A stretch of 64,000 bases of DNA, taken from NCBI RefSeq assembly GCF_001886855.1, contig NZ_CP013197.1:186001-250000 (forward strand), read 5' to 3'. The notes beneath the pieces are model-generated. The model saw only the letters and a program-made list of their open reading frames with translations. It was not told the DNA's origin and did no database searches. The position numbers and the translations under genes were made by a program. This DNA is from Spiroplasma citri. GTDB taxonomy: Bacteria > Bacillota_I > Bacilli_A > Mycoplasmatales > Mycoplasmataceae. Positions 55,797 through 64,000 of this stretch are shown piece after piece (positions within the stretch are counted from its first letter, which is position 1; the number at the start of each line of letters is the position of its first letter).

Positions 55797-57986
55797 ATGA
55801 AAAAATCGTTATCTTTATTTGCCATATTTATTTTAACTTTTTTGGGTTTGGTTATTCCATTTATTACTTTAACGGCGTTTAGACCCTTAAATGAGGAGCA
55901 ATATACGCTTAAACAAGAAAGTAGTACTGGTAAAGGTATTAATGAAACTGATTTTATTAATACAATGTTTTTACGCAGTAGTTTTTTTGAAAATTGGTCG
56001 GAAACAAATTATTTTATTAATCCAACTTTAAAAACATCAAAAAATTTATTGTTTAATGATAAATGGTATTTAGATTTTTTACAAGATAGTTATTCAACCG
56101 GAGTTGTTTATGATAAACCTGGTGAAATATTTTTGAATTATTATCGACAATGACATAGTTTAAAAAATAAGTATATGGTTGAAAAATTTTATGATGTTAA
56201 AAAAGAGAATTTTTTGAATGATTTAACTGATTTTATTTATGCTTTTGCTGTAAAATATAAGATGTTTGATGTATCGAAAGAAATTGTGGAAAATGTTGAC
56301 CGTTATAAAGAAAATCATTATCCAAGAGTTAAGTTAAACCAAGATAATTGAAAATTAATTGATAAAAATAATTTTGATAATGAATTTAGTACAAAAAATA
56401 ATAAATCATATTTATTTCTTAATTTATTTGATGTAGGTAGATATGGTATATATTTAGCAAAAAATAATGGTAATATATCACAAAAAAGAAATAATATTTG
56501 ATATTTAGAAACATATAATCCAAAAGATTTCGTAATGTTTAACACTGCAAATATAAAATCACTTTATCGTTGAGATGGGGATAGTGAACCACAATTACCA
56601 ACTATCGACAAAAACACCGGTGAAATTACTGACTGAAATAGTTATCAACAAACTCGCGTAAAAGAATTTATTGGTTTGTCTTTATATTCTGTTTTGCAAG
56701 AAAATATTAGGGTTCAGCAAGGCGGAAGTGCTGATTATGAAAATCCGAATAAGGTTGGTACAAAGCGGATAATTTTTGATTTTGAGACGGTTGATGAGTT
56801 GGATGTTAAAAATATTAAAAAAGCAATTTATCGGATGATTTTGACTGTTGATGAAGCAAATTTAATTATTTCTGGTAGTTTAGAGTTAAATAATATTAAT
56901 AATGATGATTTAAGTTTTAATTTTAGTTTTATGCGAACGGGAATGGGTGAGGTTTTTAATTTTAATGGTTCAATTTATTCATCATTAAATAGTAAAGATT
57001 TAAAGTATTATCAACAGTTTAGCGGTCAGTTTGATTTATCTAAGTTTTTACAGTCGTTTTTTGCAAGTGCATTGGTGCCAGTGTTTCAAAATCGTAGTTC
57101 TTTTATTGAAAATGGATATATTGATAATTTACAATATGATACTGTTTTAGTTAACTTTTTTGCGTTGAAATTACAAAATTTTAATAATATTTTGTTGAGT
57201 GAAAATATTAACGATAAATTACAATTTGATAAATTATTAAATAGTATGTTTAAGATTTCACAGAAATTTTATACTAATTATTTACGTACGATTTTTGATT
57301 TAGAAAATAATACTTATGTTCAAGGTTATAATAAAAAATATGGTTTGTTAGTAAATAATGGTTTTAAAATTTACCCACGATATTTTTATTTTTCTGATAA
57401 ATATAAGCAATTAGATATTAAATTATATTCAGCATTTAAAAATCGGTTTTATACCATTAATAATTATGGTAGTGTTTTTAATTATGATTTTTCGGTTGCT
57501 AATAATTATAATATTAAGTTAAATTCCGGTTATGTTTTTGGAGGTAATTTACAAAATAAATATGGTTTGCAATATAAAAAAATTGAAGAACAAAAAATCG
57601 GTTATAATGTTTTTGAATTACAAGCACAAAAAGAAAATGATATGTACCGATATTATGATTTTAATTTTGGGATTTATAATTGACAAGAAATTAATAATGG
57701 TGGGTTGTTCCCCGATAAGCAATGATTTCAAGTGCAATATATAACTCCTAAAGGTTGATGAGATTTAGAAACTCATATTAAAAATGCGGTGATTTGAATT
57801 GTTAATACTATTCCGGGAGTTAAACAAGTTAACGAATTAGCGAGTGGTGTTGGTAAGGTTTTTGAAGCAGTATATATTTTTTTTAGTCAAATATTTGAGG
57901 TATGAAAATTTAATCCAGCATTGTATAGTACAATAACAAATATCTTTTTATTAATTATTTTTATGAAATTTGTGCGATTAATATAA
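55797..57986 (+). CDS. Plectrovirus large virion protein (adsorption-type, DUF3688-like)
   Basis: A 729-aa protein with an N-terminal signal-type helix (no lipobox Cys), a long Asn/Phe/Tyr-rich extracellular region, and C-terminal hydrophobic helices ending in a short basic tail: the pIII-like layout for host attachment and virion release. Residues about 184-281 form a module ending in YRWDGDSEPQLPTIDKNTGE that is repeated almost exactly in the opposite-strand lipoprotein (57998-58471). Many TGA-Trp codons. Frame intact. Confidence 0.8.
56345..56638 (+). repeat. 294-bp inverted repeat, arm 1 (in the virion protein gene)
   Basis: Identical to the reverse complement of 58020-58313 except for one base at about 56432 (Arg in this copy, Lys in the other). 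Both arms are coding, in the same frame and in the sense direction of their respective genes. Confidence 0.95.
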
Positions 57987-58016
57987 AAAAGGAACTGTTA
58001 TTCAGTTCCTTTTTGT
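57987..58016. terminator. Bidirectional terminator, virion protein and lipoprotein
   Basis: A 12-bp stem (AAAAAGGAACTG with CAGTTCCTTTTT, 5-base loop) between the convergent genes. Symmetric A/T runs let it work in both directions. Part of the lipoprotein 3' end lies in it. Confidence 0.85.
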
Positions 58017-58471
58017 TCTTTTCAGTCAGTAATTTCACCGGTGTTTTTGTCGATAGTTGGTAATTGTGGTTCACTATCCCCATCTCAACGATAAAGTGAT
58101 TTTATATTTGCAGTGTTAAACATTACGAAATCTTTTGGATTATATGTTTCTAAATATCAAATATTATTTCTTTTTTGTGATATATTACCATTATTTTTTG
58201 CTAAATATATACCATATTTACCTACATCAAATAAATTAAGAAATAAATATGATTTATTATTTTTTGTACTAAATTCATTATCAAAATTATTTTTATCAAT
58301 TAATTTTCAATTACTATCTTTTTGTGCTTGTTGTGGATTATATTGTGGTTCTGGTGTCGGTTTATTTTCTTCATTATTATTTGGTTTTTTAGATTTTTCA
58401 CAACTGATTAGTGTTGTTGTGCTTGTTGCGGTTAATCCGATTGTTCCTATTATGCTAAGTCATTTTTTCAT
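57998..58471 (-). CDS. Prophage lipoprotein sharing the virion-protein module
   Basis: A 157-aa protein from ATG 58471 behind AAAGGAG. Lipoprotein signal peptide with the lipobox TLISC (Cys near residue 24), a Pro/Asn/Glu linker, then residues about 54-151 almost identical to residues 184-281 of the 729-aa virion protein, and a short tail. It should be displayed on the spiroplasma surface. As a host-anchored copy of part of a phage attachment protein it could block superinfection or alter adhesion. Both are hypotheses. Confidence 0.8.
58020..58313 (-). repeat. 294-bp inverted repeat, arm 2 (in the lipoprotein gene)
   Basis: Partner of 56345-56638. The 1381 bp between the arms contain the C-terminal two thirds of the virion protein gene and the terminator. 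Confidence 0.95.
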
Positions 58472-58587
58472 ATATATTGCTCCTTTTTATTGTTTTATAT
58501 ATAATTGTTTTTATCACATATCAATTATATATCAATTATTCGTATTAAATATTAATTTTATAAGTTAATGAAAGGTATATAAATGTT

Positions 58588-59562
58588 ATGTATAGTCATT
58601 TAAGTTTTATGGATAAAGTTAAATTAGAACAATTATTATTATCAAAAATGTTTTTAAAAAATAATGGTGAACAGAATATTTCTGCAATCGCTAAATGTTT
58701 GAATAGACATCGTAGTACTATTTTACGAGAAATTAAGCGTTTTAAAACTACTGATGAATATAGTGCTTATAAGTCAGATAAAATGTATTATAAGAAAAGA
58801 AAAAAGAATAATAAAAGATGTAAATTTACGGAAGAACAGATTAATTTTATTCAAATTAGATTTAATAAATATCACGATTCACCGTCAGAACTTATTTATC
58901 GTTATTTTTTAAAATTTGGTGTTAAATTTCCGGTTTGTGTTAAAACATTGTATAAATGAATTCGTTTAGGTTTTTATGGTTTTTTAAAACAGAATTTGCG
59001 ACATCGTGGAAAAAAATATAAAACAAAAGGAAAATCTGATAATCGTGGTAAATTAACTGATTTTAAGTCAATTTGAGATATTGAAAATAAAGTTTCTAAT
59101 GTTGGATGATTTGAAATGGATACTGTTGTTGGAAAAGAACATTTATCTAGTTGTTTAGTTTTAGTAGAACAATCAAGTAGAAAATATTTTGCAATAAAAT
59201 TTGAAAATCATACTGCTATGGAAGTTCTAGTAAAATTTAAAGAGATGGTTATAAATAATAATTTAATGGGTAAAATGAAAGGAATAATAACAGATAGAGG
59301 TAAAGAATTTAGTAAATGACGAGAAATGGAAATATTTGCTGAAACACAAGTTTATTTTTGTGATGCTGGTAAACCTCGTCAAAAACCTTTAATTGAAAAA
59401 ATAAATGGTGAATTAAGACATTGATTTCCTCCTGGAACTGATTTTAATAAGGTTAGTCAGAAACGATTAGATTGAGTAGTTAATGATGTAATAAATGAAA
59501 AATTAAGGCCTGTTCTGAATTGAAGAACAGCAAAAGATGTATTTATAGATAATTTTAGATAA
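58588..59562 (+). CDS. IS30-family transposase of the plectrovirus
   Basis: A 324-aa DDE transposase. The N-terminal helix-turn-helix (ISAIAKCLNRHRSTILREIKR, near residue 32) is characteristic of IS30. The catalytic triad is D in WFEMDTV near residue 176, D in ITDRGKEF near residue 235 and E in LIEKINGELR near residue 270. Frame intact with several TGA-Trp. It probably catalyses integration of the viral genome at the 15-bp end repeats. Confidence 0.9.
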
Positions 59563-59826
59563 GTTTATTATATTTTAATTAATTAATAATATGTAAATTA
59601 ATTCATAAAATATGTCAAAAATGTATATTAAATTATAAAATATGTCATTAAAATAACAAAATATGTCATTAAAATAATAAAATATGTATTTATTAATTAA
59701 AATTTAATAAATTCTTTTTTAGTGTGTTTAAATGTGAATAAATTAAAAGAAAAATTAAAATTATTTTTATTTTTTTTAATTTATGGTTGATTTTTTTAAT
59801 TTTTATTATATTATTTAATTAATAAA
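59563..59826. repeat. Gene-free 3' trailer with 21-bp direct repeats
   Basis: About 260 bp between the transposase and the right end repeat. Two near-perfect 21-bp units (about 59637-59657 and 59658-59678) and partial copies of AAAATATGTCATTAAAATAA at about 59617-59700. A short basic-hydrophobic frame from GTG 59734 ends after about 23 codons in poly-T and is not counted as a gene. Confidence 0.6.
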
Positions 59827-59841
59827 GATTTGTTGCACTTC
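59827..59841 (-). repeat. Right terminal inverted repeat of the plectrovirus
   Basis: GATTTGTTGCACTTC, exact reverse complement of 51375-51389. Followed directly by the resumed outer-phage frame. Confidence 0.75.
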
Positions 59842-59973
59842 ATTTTACACGTTTCACATACTAGAATAATATCAAAACCAAAAACCATCAATATTTATAA
59901 TGAAATTAAAAAAGGATTTAATATAATTAAAAACCCAATAAATACAACAAAAAATAAAATAAAAAGGAAATAA
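59842..59973 (+). pseudogene. Resumed 3' part of the interrupted outer-phage gene
   Basis: A 43-codon open frame without a start codon, ending at TAA 59971-59973, Lys/Asn/Ile-rich like the 5' part at 51091. It converges on the capsid operon with an intervening terminator. Assignment as the severed 3' end is inference. Confidence 0.4.
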
Positions 59974-59990
59974 ATCCTTTTTATTTTTTA
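59961..59990. terminator. Bidirectional terminator between outer-phage genes
   Basis: Stem AAAAAGGA with TCCTTTTT (59961-59968 and 59975-59982), a 6-base loop and T- or A-runs on either side. It ends both the plus-strand fragment and the minus-strand capsid operon, overlapping the stop codons of both. Confidence 0.75.
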
Positions 59991-60664
59991 GTAGCAGCAG
60001 GAACAGTTAAATTAGCACCTACTGTTTCTTCAGTTAATCAATTTGTACCAATTAAACTGTATAAAATATCTACATCTTTACTAAAATCACCTTCATCACG
60101 GTCATTAAAGATTTCTTGTTCATAATCTAAAATATTAACAGTATAATCTGATGTTCTTAAACCAGCATTAAGTTTTTGAATTGCTGTTAAAATACCAGTA
60201 TTCATTTCTGCAATTACATCTGCTTTTTTAGTTAAATTAGGAATATCACTATATCAAGTTTTTTTTAAAGGTCCAACTCAACTAAAACTAATTTTTTTAA
60301 CACTCATTTTATTTACTTTTTGCACTTTATAAAACTGAACTTGGGAAACACCAGTTGCTTTATTTTTACCAGCAATATAAATATCAACTTGAATATCTGT
60401 TGTAGTAATATCATAAGTTGATGGTGAACCTTGATAATATAACGGTCATCAATCATAATCATCTGTTGTTAAACTTGCATCAACTGTTTTAACTGCTTTT
60501 AAAACTTTATCATTTAAAAGTGGTCTTAAATCTTCACTTGCTACTTTTTGAGGTACAATAATTCCTTTAATTATTTCATCATCTGTTAAACTATCAACAT
60601 TTTTAATTTTATCATGGATATCTACGGCACTACTTACTTTGAATAAATTAAAGAAACTGTTCCA
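59981..60664 (-). CDS. Capsid C-terminal extension in the -1 frame
   Basis: A 227-codon open frame on the minus strand, opening after a TAG at 60665-60667 and ending at TAA 59981-59983. It has no start codon at its upstream end (first ATG far inside), so it is readable only as a continuation of the capsid-like frame after a shift within 60637-60664. The sequence is beta-rich, Thr/Asp/Tyr-rich and well conserved in coding look. Either one base was lost, or this is a -1 frameshift extension as known for phage T7 gp10B. Confidence 0.55.
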
Positions 60665-61962
60665 CTATATTTTTCTGGATTTCCAGTTGCTAATGTGCCA
60701 GTAGATGTAATATTAGAGAATGTTGCATCTCCATTTTGATAATTAGTATTTTTTACTTTAATAGCAGTTTCTAATTCTGCTGTTGTTGGGGTATTACCCG
60801 CCATTGTAATTTGACCTAAATTAGGTACTGTAATAACTGTTGATAAAGCAGGTAGTGTTGGTGGTACTAAACTTATTCAAGGTGCTAACTCAAATGTATA
60901 ACCTTTTTTATTTTGAGCATTAGTAATATCATTATTTGTTGGAGTTCCAGTTACAAATAATCAATGCATTTGTCGCATAAATGTTGGTAATGAATAAATT
61001 CCACGCCCCATATAACGAATATTACCTGTGTTTTGATTAATTACTTGTTGAATACTTTTTCAACCTTGTGGCATAGCACAATCTTCTTTATGTCCAATAA
61101 ATCCTCATGCTCCAACTGTTTGTGAAAAGTTTAAATTAAAATCTAAGTCTTTATTAATTCCAGTTTCTTTACCTTTATTAAATTGGCGACCTAAATATCA
61201 ACTTTCAAATACATCAACACCAACAATTATTTTTCTTCATAATTGACCAGTTGCTAATGTATCTGCTGCAATTTGGTCTAAAATCTTAGTATATGCTTTT
61301 GTAAATTGAGCAAATGCTGGCATAGCAACATGTACCATTAAATCTTCTTTTTTAGTACCAAACATTAATGCATTTATTTTTTGTACTAAATTAATTGCAG
61401 TATCATTAATTTTATAAAATGTTTGTTGTGCAGAATCTGCATCTGTTGGAATTGGTAATATAATATATTGACCAGTTGCAATACAACTATCTATAACACC
61501 TTGTAAATAAATTGCATTCATATTTGAATATCAATTACGAGTAATAGTACGCATTCATTCTCCGATTGTATTAGTTCTTACTTCAACAGGAGATTCCATA
61601 AAACGAACAGTATCAAATGAAGGAACATCATACTTAAAAGTTAGCATTTGATCCATCATAACTGTTGCTCTTCGTACTCCTACTGATTGTTGTTCAGCAC
61701 CAGCAGATGAATCATAATCATTTCCTCAAACCATTCTTTCAGGAAAGACATATTGCCCTTGTTCAAAACCATCTTCCATTGAAATTTGTTTAGCAGACAT
61801 CATCATCATTTCTGTTGCATCAATATATTGACTATCTGCTTCTAAAATTTTTTTAATTTGTAAAACTGCAACATCACCAATTGCTTTTTCTGTTGGACTA
61901 TTTCCACCAATTTCAAAAAGAGTAGGTAATGCAATACTTGATTTTCCACCTATTTTTGCCAT
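60634..61962 (-). CDS. Probable major capsid protein of a tailed-phage-like element
   Basis: 442 aa from ATG 61962, behind a strong AAGGAGG, to TAA 60634-60636. Five or more TGA-Trp. No signal or membrane helix; a Met/Gln-rich N-terminus, a long mixed alpha/beta core and a C-terminal part with Ile/Thr beta strands. Position directly after a 161-aa scaffold-like gene, length and composition suggest an HK97-type capsid subunit (compare phi29 gp7-gp8), but I do not recognise a specific family. Clearly not a plectrovirus gene. Confidence 0.5.
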
Positions 61963-61975
61963 AGGTTAATCCTCC

Positions 61976-62462
61976 TTATTGTCATTGTAAATTTTTAGCA
62001 ATTTCAATAATATCTTCATCAGTTTTAGCACCATTTTTCTTAATTTCTTCTAAACGATTAGATTTAATTTCTTCTTGTCTTTTTAACATTTGGTCAATTA
62101 CAGAACCACCGTCAACAGTACCATCAACTTGATTTAGATTATATTCTTCTGCTATTTTATTTATTCTTTCTTGTTTAGATAAATCATTATATTTTTCATT
62201 ATCAATTAATGAACTAATAATTTTTTTATCTTTATCTGTAAAATTTTGTAAATATAATTCATTTTCTAATAAATTACTTTTATTTTTTTAATTCTTGTAA
62301 TTGAGCATTAACAGTTTCTCAATCTGTTTTTTCAACTACATCTTCACGATTTTTAATTGATTCACGAATTTGTTTTGCTTGAGCATCTAATAATTCATTA
62401 ACTGCTTGTGCTTTTTCATCATCAATATTTAAAATCTCTTTAATTTTTTCTACATTTGCCAT
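61976..62462 (-). pseudogene. Scaffold-like protein, +1 frameshift in an A7 tract
   Basis: ATG 62462, behind AAGGAGT. The first 60 codons stop at TAA 62280-62282. With one A fewer in the A7 tract at 62283-62289 the frame continues to TAA 61976-61978, 161 aa in all. The product is Lys/Glu/Asp/Gln-rich, helical and acidic, like capsid scaffolds. It ends 14 bases before the capsid-like start. The shift may be a mutation or polymerase slippage on the A-run. Confidence 0.55.
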
Positions 62463-62791
62463 TATTTTGCACTCCTTATTTAAGTGTTGGATTAACACTT
62501 TTAACAAATTATAGTTAAGACTCTTTTTATGGAAAAAGATTAAACCATTAACTTTATTTTACACTATTATTTTACCAATACAATACTTTTTATATACAAA
62601 TACTAAACAAATAACATAAAAGTGTTATAATAAAGTTGAAAAGAGGTAATAAAATGACATTTTTAGATTTTATAATTCTCCAATAAATATAATTATAATA
62701 AACTTAATATATTTCATTGCTAATATACCCCTTAAAACAAGTAATAAAGGTATTTACACAATATAAAAAAGAGATTATTAAATCTCTTTTT
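62463..62791. other. Intergenic region with a broken small plus-strand ORF
   Basis: 329 bp between minus-strand phage genes. On the plus strand a TATAAT (about 62625) and AAGAGGT precede ATG 62654. That frame stops after 10 codons, but a shift continues a hydrophobic peptide to TAA 62764-62766 (37 aa, one membrane helix). A decayed plus-strand membrane-peptide gene is possible. Confidence 0.35.
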
Positions 62792-62793
62792 TT
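62765..62793. terminator. Bidirectional terminator in the outer prophage
   Basis: A perfect 12-bp stem (62765-62776 with 62781-62792), ATTA loop, T-run. Ends the minus-strand 81-aa gene, whose stop codon it overlaps, and the small plus-strand ORF. Confidence 0.85.
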
Positions 62794-63037
62794 AATTCTT
62801 TTTAACAATCATAGTATCAAGCATATTTTTATATTCTTTATCTTGATTTGCCATATATATCATTGTTTCTTTAAGTTTTATTTGAAATTCTTTAAAATGA
62901 TTAATGCACAACTGCACAGGTCAATCACCTTGCATTTGTCTTACTAAATCACCATTTTCATCTTTTTTAAATTTTGCTAATACCTTATCTTTACAATCAG
63001 GCATCTCACAATCTAACGATTTTTTAATAACTGCCAT
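62792..63037 (-). CDS. 81-aa phage protein with a zinc-finger pattern
   Basis: ATG 63037, stop 62792-62794. C-x4-C near residues 10-15 and C-x2-H near residues 44-47 suggest a small treble-clef or zinc-ribbon fold, followed by a Lys/Glu/Met helix. Same cysteine layout as the 78-aa protein at 50354. The start is 1 base after the stop of the lipoprotein gene, so the two are coupled. Confidence 0.65.
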
Positions 63038-63038
63038 C

Positions 63039-63545
63039 TTATTCACCCTTAACTTTTACATTACCATCAGTATCAATAACTAAATTGGGCTCTGCTGTAT
63101 CTAAATTTCAACGATAAACTGATTTAAAATAATTACTATTTATTTCTCATCATTTACTAGCCTCATAAGTAAAATCATATCTATTTATTGCTAAACCTTT
63201 TGGGCAAACCAATAAATCATGTTCTATATAATGATCCAGTTTTCTTTTTAATGAAATAGAATTTAAATCTATATCGTTATTAAACTTACTTAAATATCAT
63301 TCTTTATTTTCATTACCACGTCATACTACATAATATCATTTATTATCAACTTTATTAAATGGTTTTTCTTGTGGTGCTATTCATTCTAAATTGTCTTTAA
63401 TGTTTTGATCTTTTGTATTTATTTGGTTTTCTTGTTTTAGTTTTTTTAATTCATCTTCGCTATATTGTGTGTTACAAGCAACTAAACTTGTTGTGCTTGT
63501 ACCAATTAGAGTGATTGCTCCTAAAAGACTTAATATCTTTTTCAT
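63039..63545 (-). CDS. Prophage lipoprotein with a diverged YRW-EP module
   Basis: 168 aa from ATG 63545 (GAAAGGGA upstream). Signal peptide with lipobox Cys near residue 24 (SLVAC). The middle is Trp/Asn/Lys-rich, and the C-terminus has YRWNLDTAEPNLVIDTDGN, clearly related to the YRWDGDSEPQLPTIDKNTG end of the plectrovirus module. A surface lipoprotein of the outer prophage, adjacent to capsid-type genes, so probably a conversion or exclusion factor by analogy; that role is inference. Confidence 0.75.
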
Positions 63546-63612
63546 TATAATAATAATCCCTTTCGTTAAATCTTTTTACAATCACAATTATATATATAAT
63601 CAAGTAAAAAAC

Positions 63613-64000
63613 CTAACTTCGTGGAATTAATGTAATACTAACAGGATTATTACTTTTATTTCTAATACCTAAAATATTTGAATTATCAATATCTATTGAT
63701 ATGTTTTTATCATTACCAAAATATTGATAAAGTCTTTTATCTTTAAATTTAAAAAATGAAAAATCAGGAAAAACCACTTTTGTAAATCTAATCTTTAATT
63801 TCATGTCATTAGTATGTCATGCTTGTACATACAATTCTTTAATTTTATTATCATCATTATCAGATAATTTTGTTATTTGTAATAAAAAACTAAAATCACA
63901 ATTTTTAGAAAAAGAATAGCGATTTTGATAATATCCACTAGGTAAGCCAGTAGTTTCACCAGTAAATAATGTTGTCTTTTTATTTTCTTTTATATTAGCA
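63613..64000 (-). CDS. Unknown prophage protein (C-terminal part)
   Basis: The minus-strand frame is open from the window edge to TAG 63613-63615, giving 128 residues, so the gene is partial. Phe/Asn/Lys-rich, beta-like, no membrane helix, ending in a Pro-Val-Ser-Ile-Thr strand. Could be a structural (fibre or tail) component given its place upstream of the lipoprotein and capsid genes. Confidence 0.5.

Larger units (their letters stand above)
51375..59841 (+). mobile_element. Integrated plectrovirus (SpV1-type) genome
   Basis: An 8467-bp segment bounded by a perfect 15-bp inverted repeat (51375-51389 and 59827-59841) resembling the ends of mollicute IS30 elements. It carries, in order, a tiny ORF, a 49-aa membrane peptide, the small coat protein, a palindrome-rich region, small proteins, a Zot-like ATPase, membrane proteins, a 729-aa adsorption-type protein, a reverse-strand lipoprotein and an IS30-type transposase. 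Size and gene order fit the 8-kb filamentous SpV1 group, whose integration uses the transposase. Most reading frames are intact. Confidence 0.85.

Noticed and set aside
58113-58568. Plus-strand ORF of 151 codons sharing sequence with a minus-strand ORF at 56318-56545
   Set aside because: Both are antisense shadows of the 294-bp inverted coding repeat. The real genes are the virion protein (+) and the lipoprotein (-).
60637-60664. Canonical slippery heptamer for -1 frameshifting in the capsid gene
   Set aside because: No X-XXY-YYZ heptamer in the 0 frame is present in the overlap, so recoding is left as a possibility only.

Overview
The window comes from a Spiroplasma chromosome. Base composition is very AT-rich. 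UGA must be read as tryptophan in almost every gene: uvrB, secA, pgk, gap, the tRNA synthetases and all phage genes run through in-frame TGA codons at conserved Trp positions. A plectrovirus (SpV1-type) genome with an IS30-family transposase is integrated. The gene set fits the citri/melliferum/kunkelii group, but the species cannot be fixed from the sequence alone. I saw no tRNA, rRNA or CRISPR array.

Positions 1-50354 are ordinary, gene-dense chromosome, almost all on the + strand. The order is: lipoprotein 3' end; uvrB; hprK-lgt-trxB; pgk; secA; whiA; an amino-acid permease converging on a rhodanese-like gene; tpiA; a frameshifted repeat lipoprotein; an ABC-F ATPase; a GIY-YIG protein; uvrA-folC-folT; dnaB-dnaI behind DnaA boxes; a free-standing RNA polymerase alpha-CTD-like protein; gap; metG-mnmG-cysS-trmFO; rlmB-(sigH-like)-rpmG-secE-nusG; mpg; an HNH endonuclease; pncA (-); rsmG-parA-parB-ychF-ispF-gltX; an HD hydrolase; rpoE-pyrG; purA-purB; pth-rsmI; and a small membrane protein. 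Several blocks keep Bacillus-like order. Four loci are broken by frameshifts or an in-frame stop: the repeat lipoprotein, the 15677-16318 gene, trmFO and the sigH-like gene.

From about 50.35 kb to the end the DNA is viral and appears nested. The outer element (50354-51372 and 59842-64000) carries small zinc-finger-like proteins, a structured non-coding block, and a minus-strand operon. That operon encodes a structural-type protein, a lipoprotein, a small zinc protein, a scaffold-like protein and a capsid-like protein with a C-terminal extension in the -1 frame. It looks like a decaying tailed-phage prophage. A complete-looking plectrovirus of about 8.5 kb (51375-59841) is inserted in it, bounded by 15-bp perfect inverted repeats. 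It has a small coat protein, a Zot-like assembly ATPase, a string of small membrane proteins, a 729-aa adsorption-type protein and an IS30 transposase.

The most interesting point is inside the plectrovirus. A 294-bp segment of the 729-aa virion protein gene is repeated with one mismatch, in inverted orientation and in the same reading frame, inside a convergent lipoprotein gene. Recombination between the arms would swap the C-terminal two thirds of the virion protein onto a lipoprotein signal peptide. A diverged relative of the same module is in the lipoprotein of the outer prophage. Other points of note are nested inverted-repeat cassettes carrying hydrophobic ORFs, the orphan alpha-CTD protein, and the capsid frame discontinuity.
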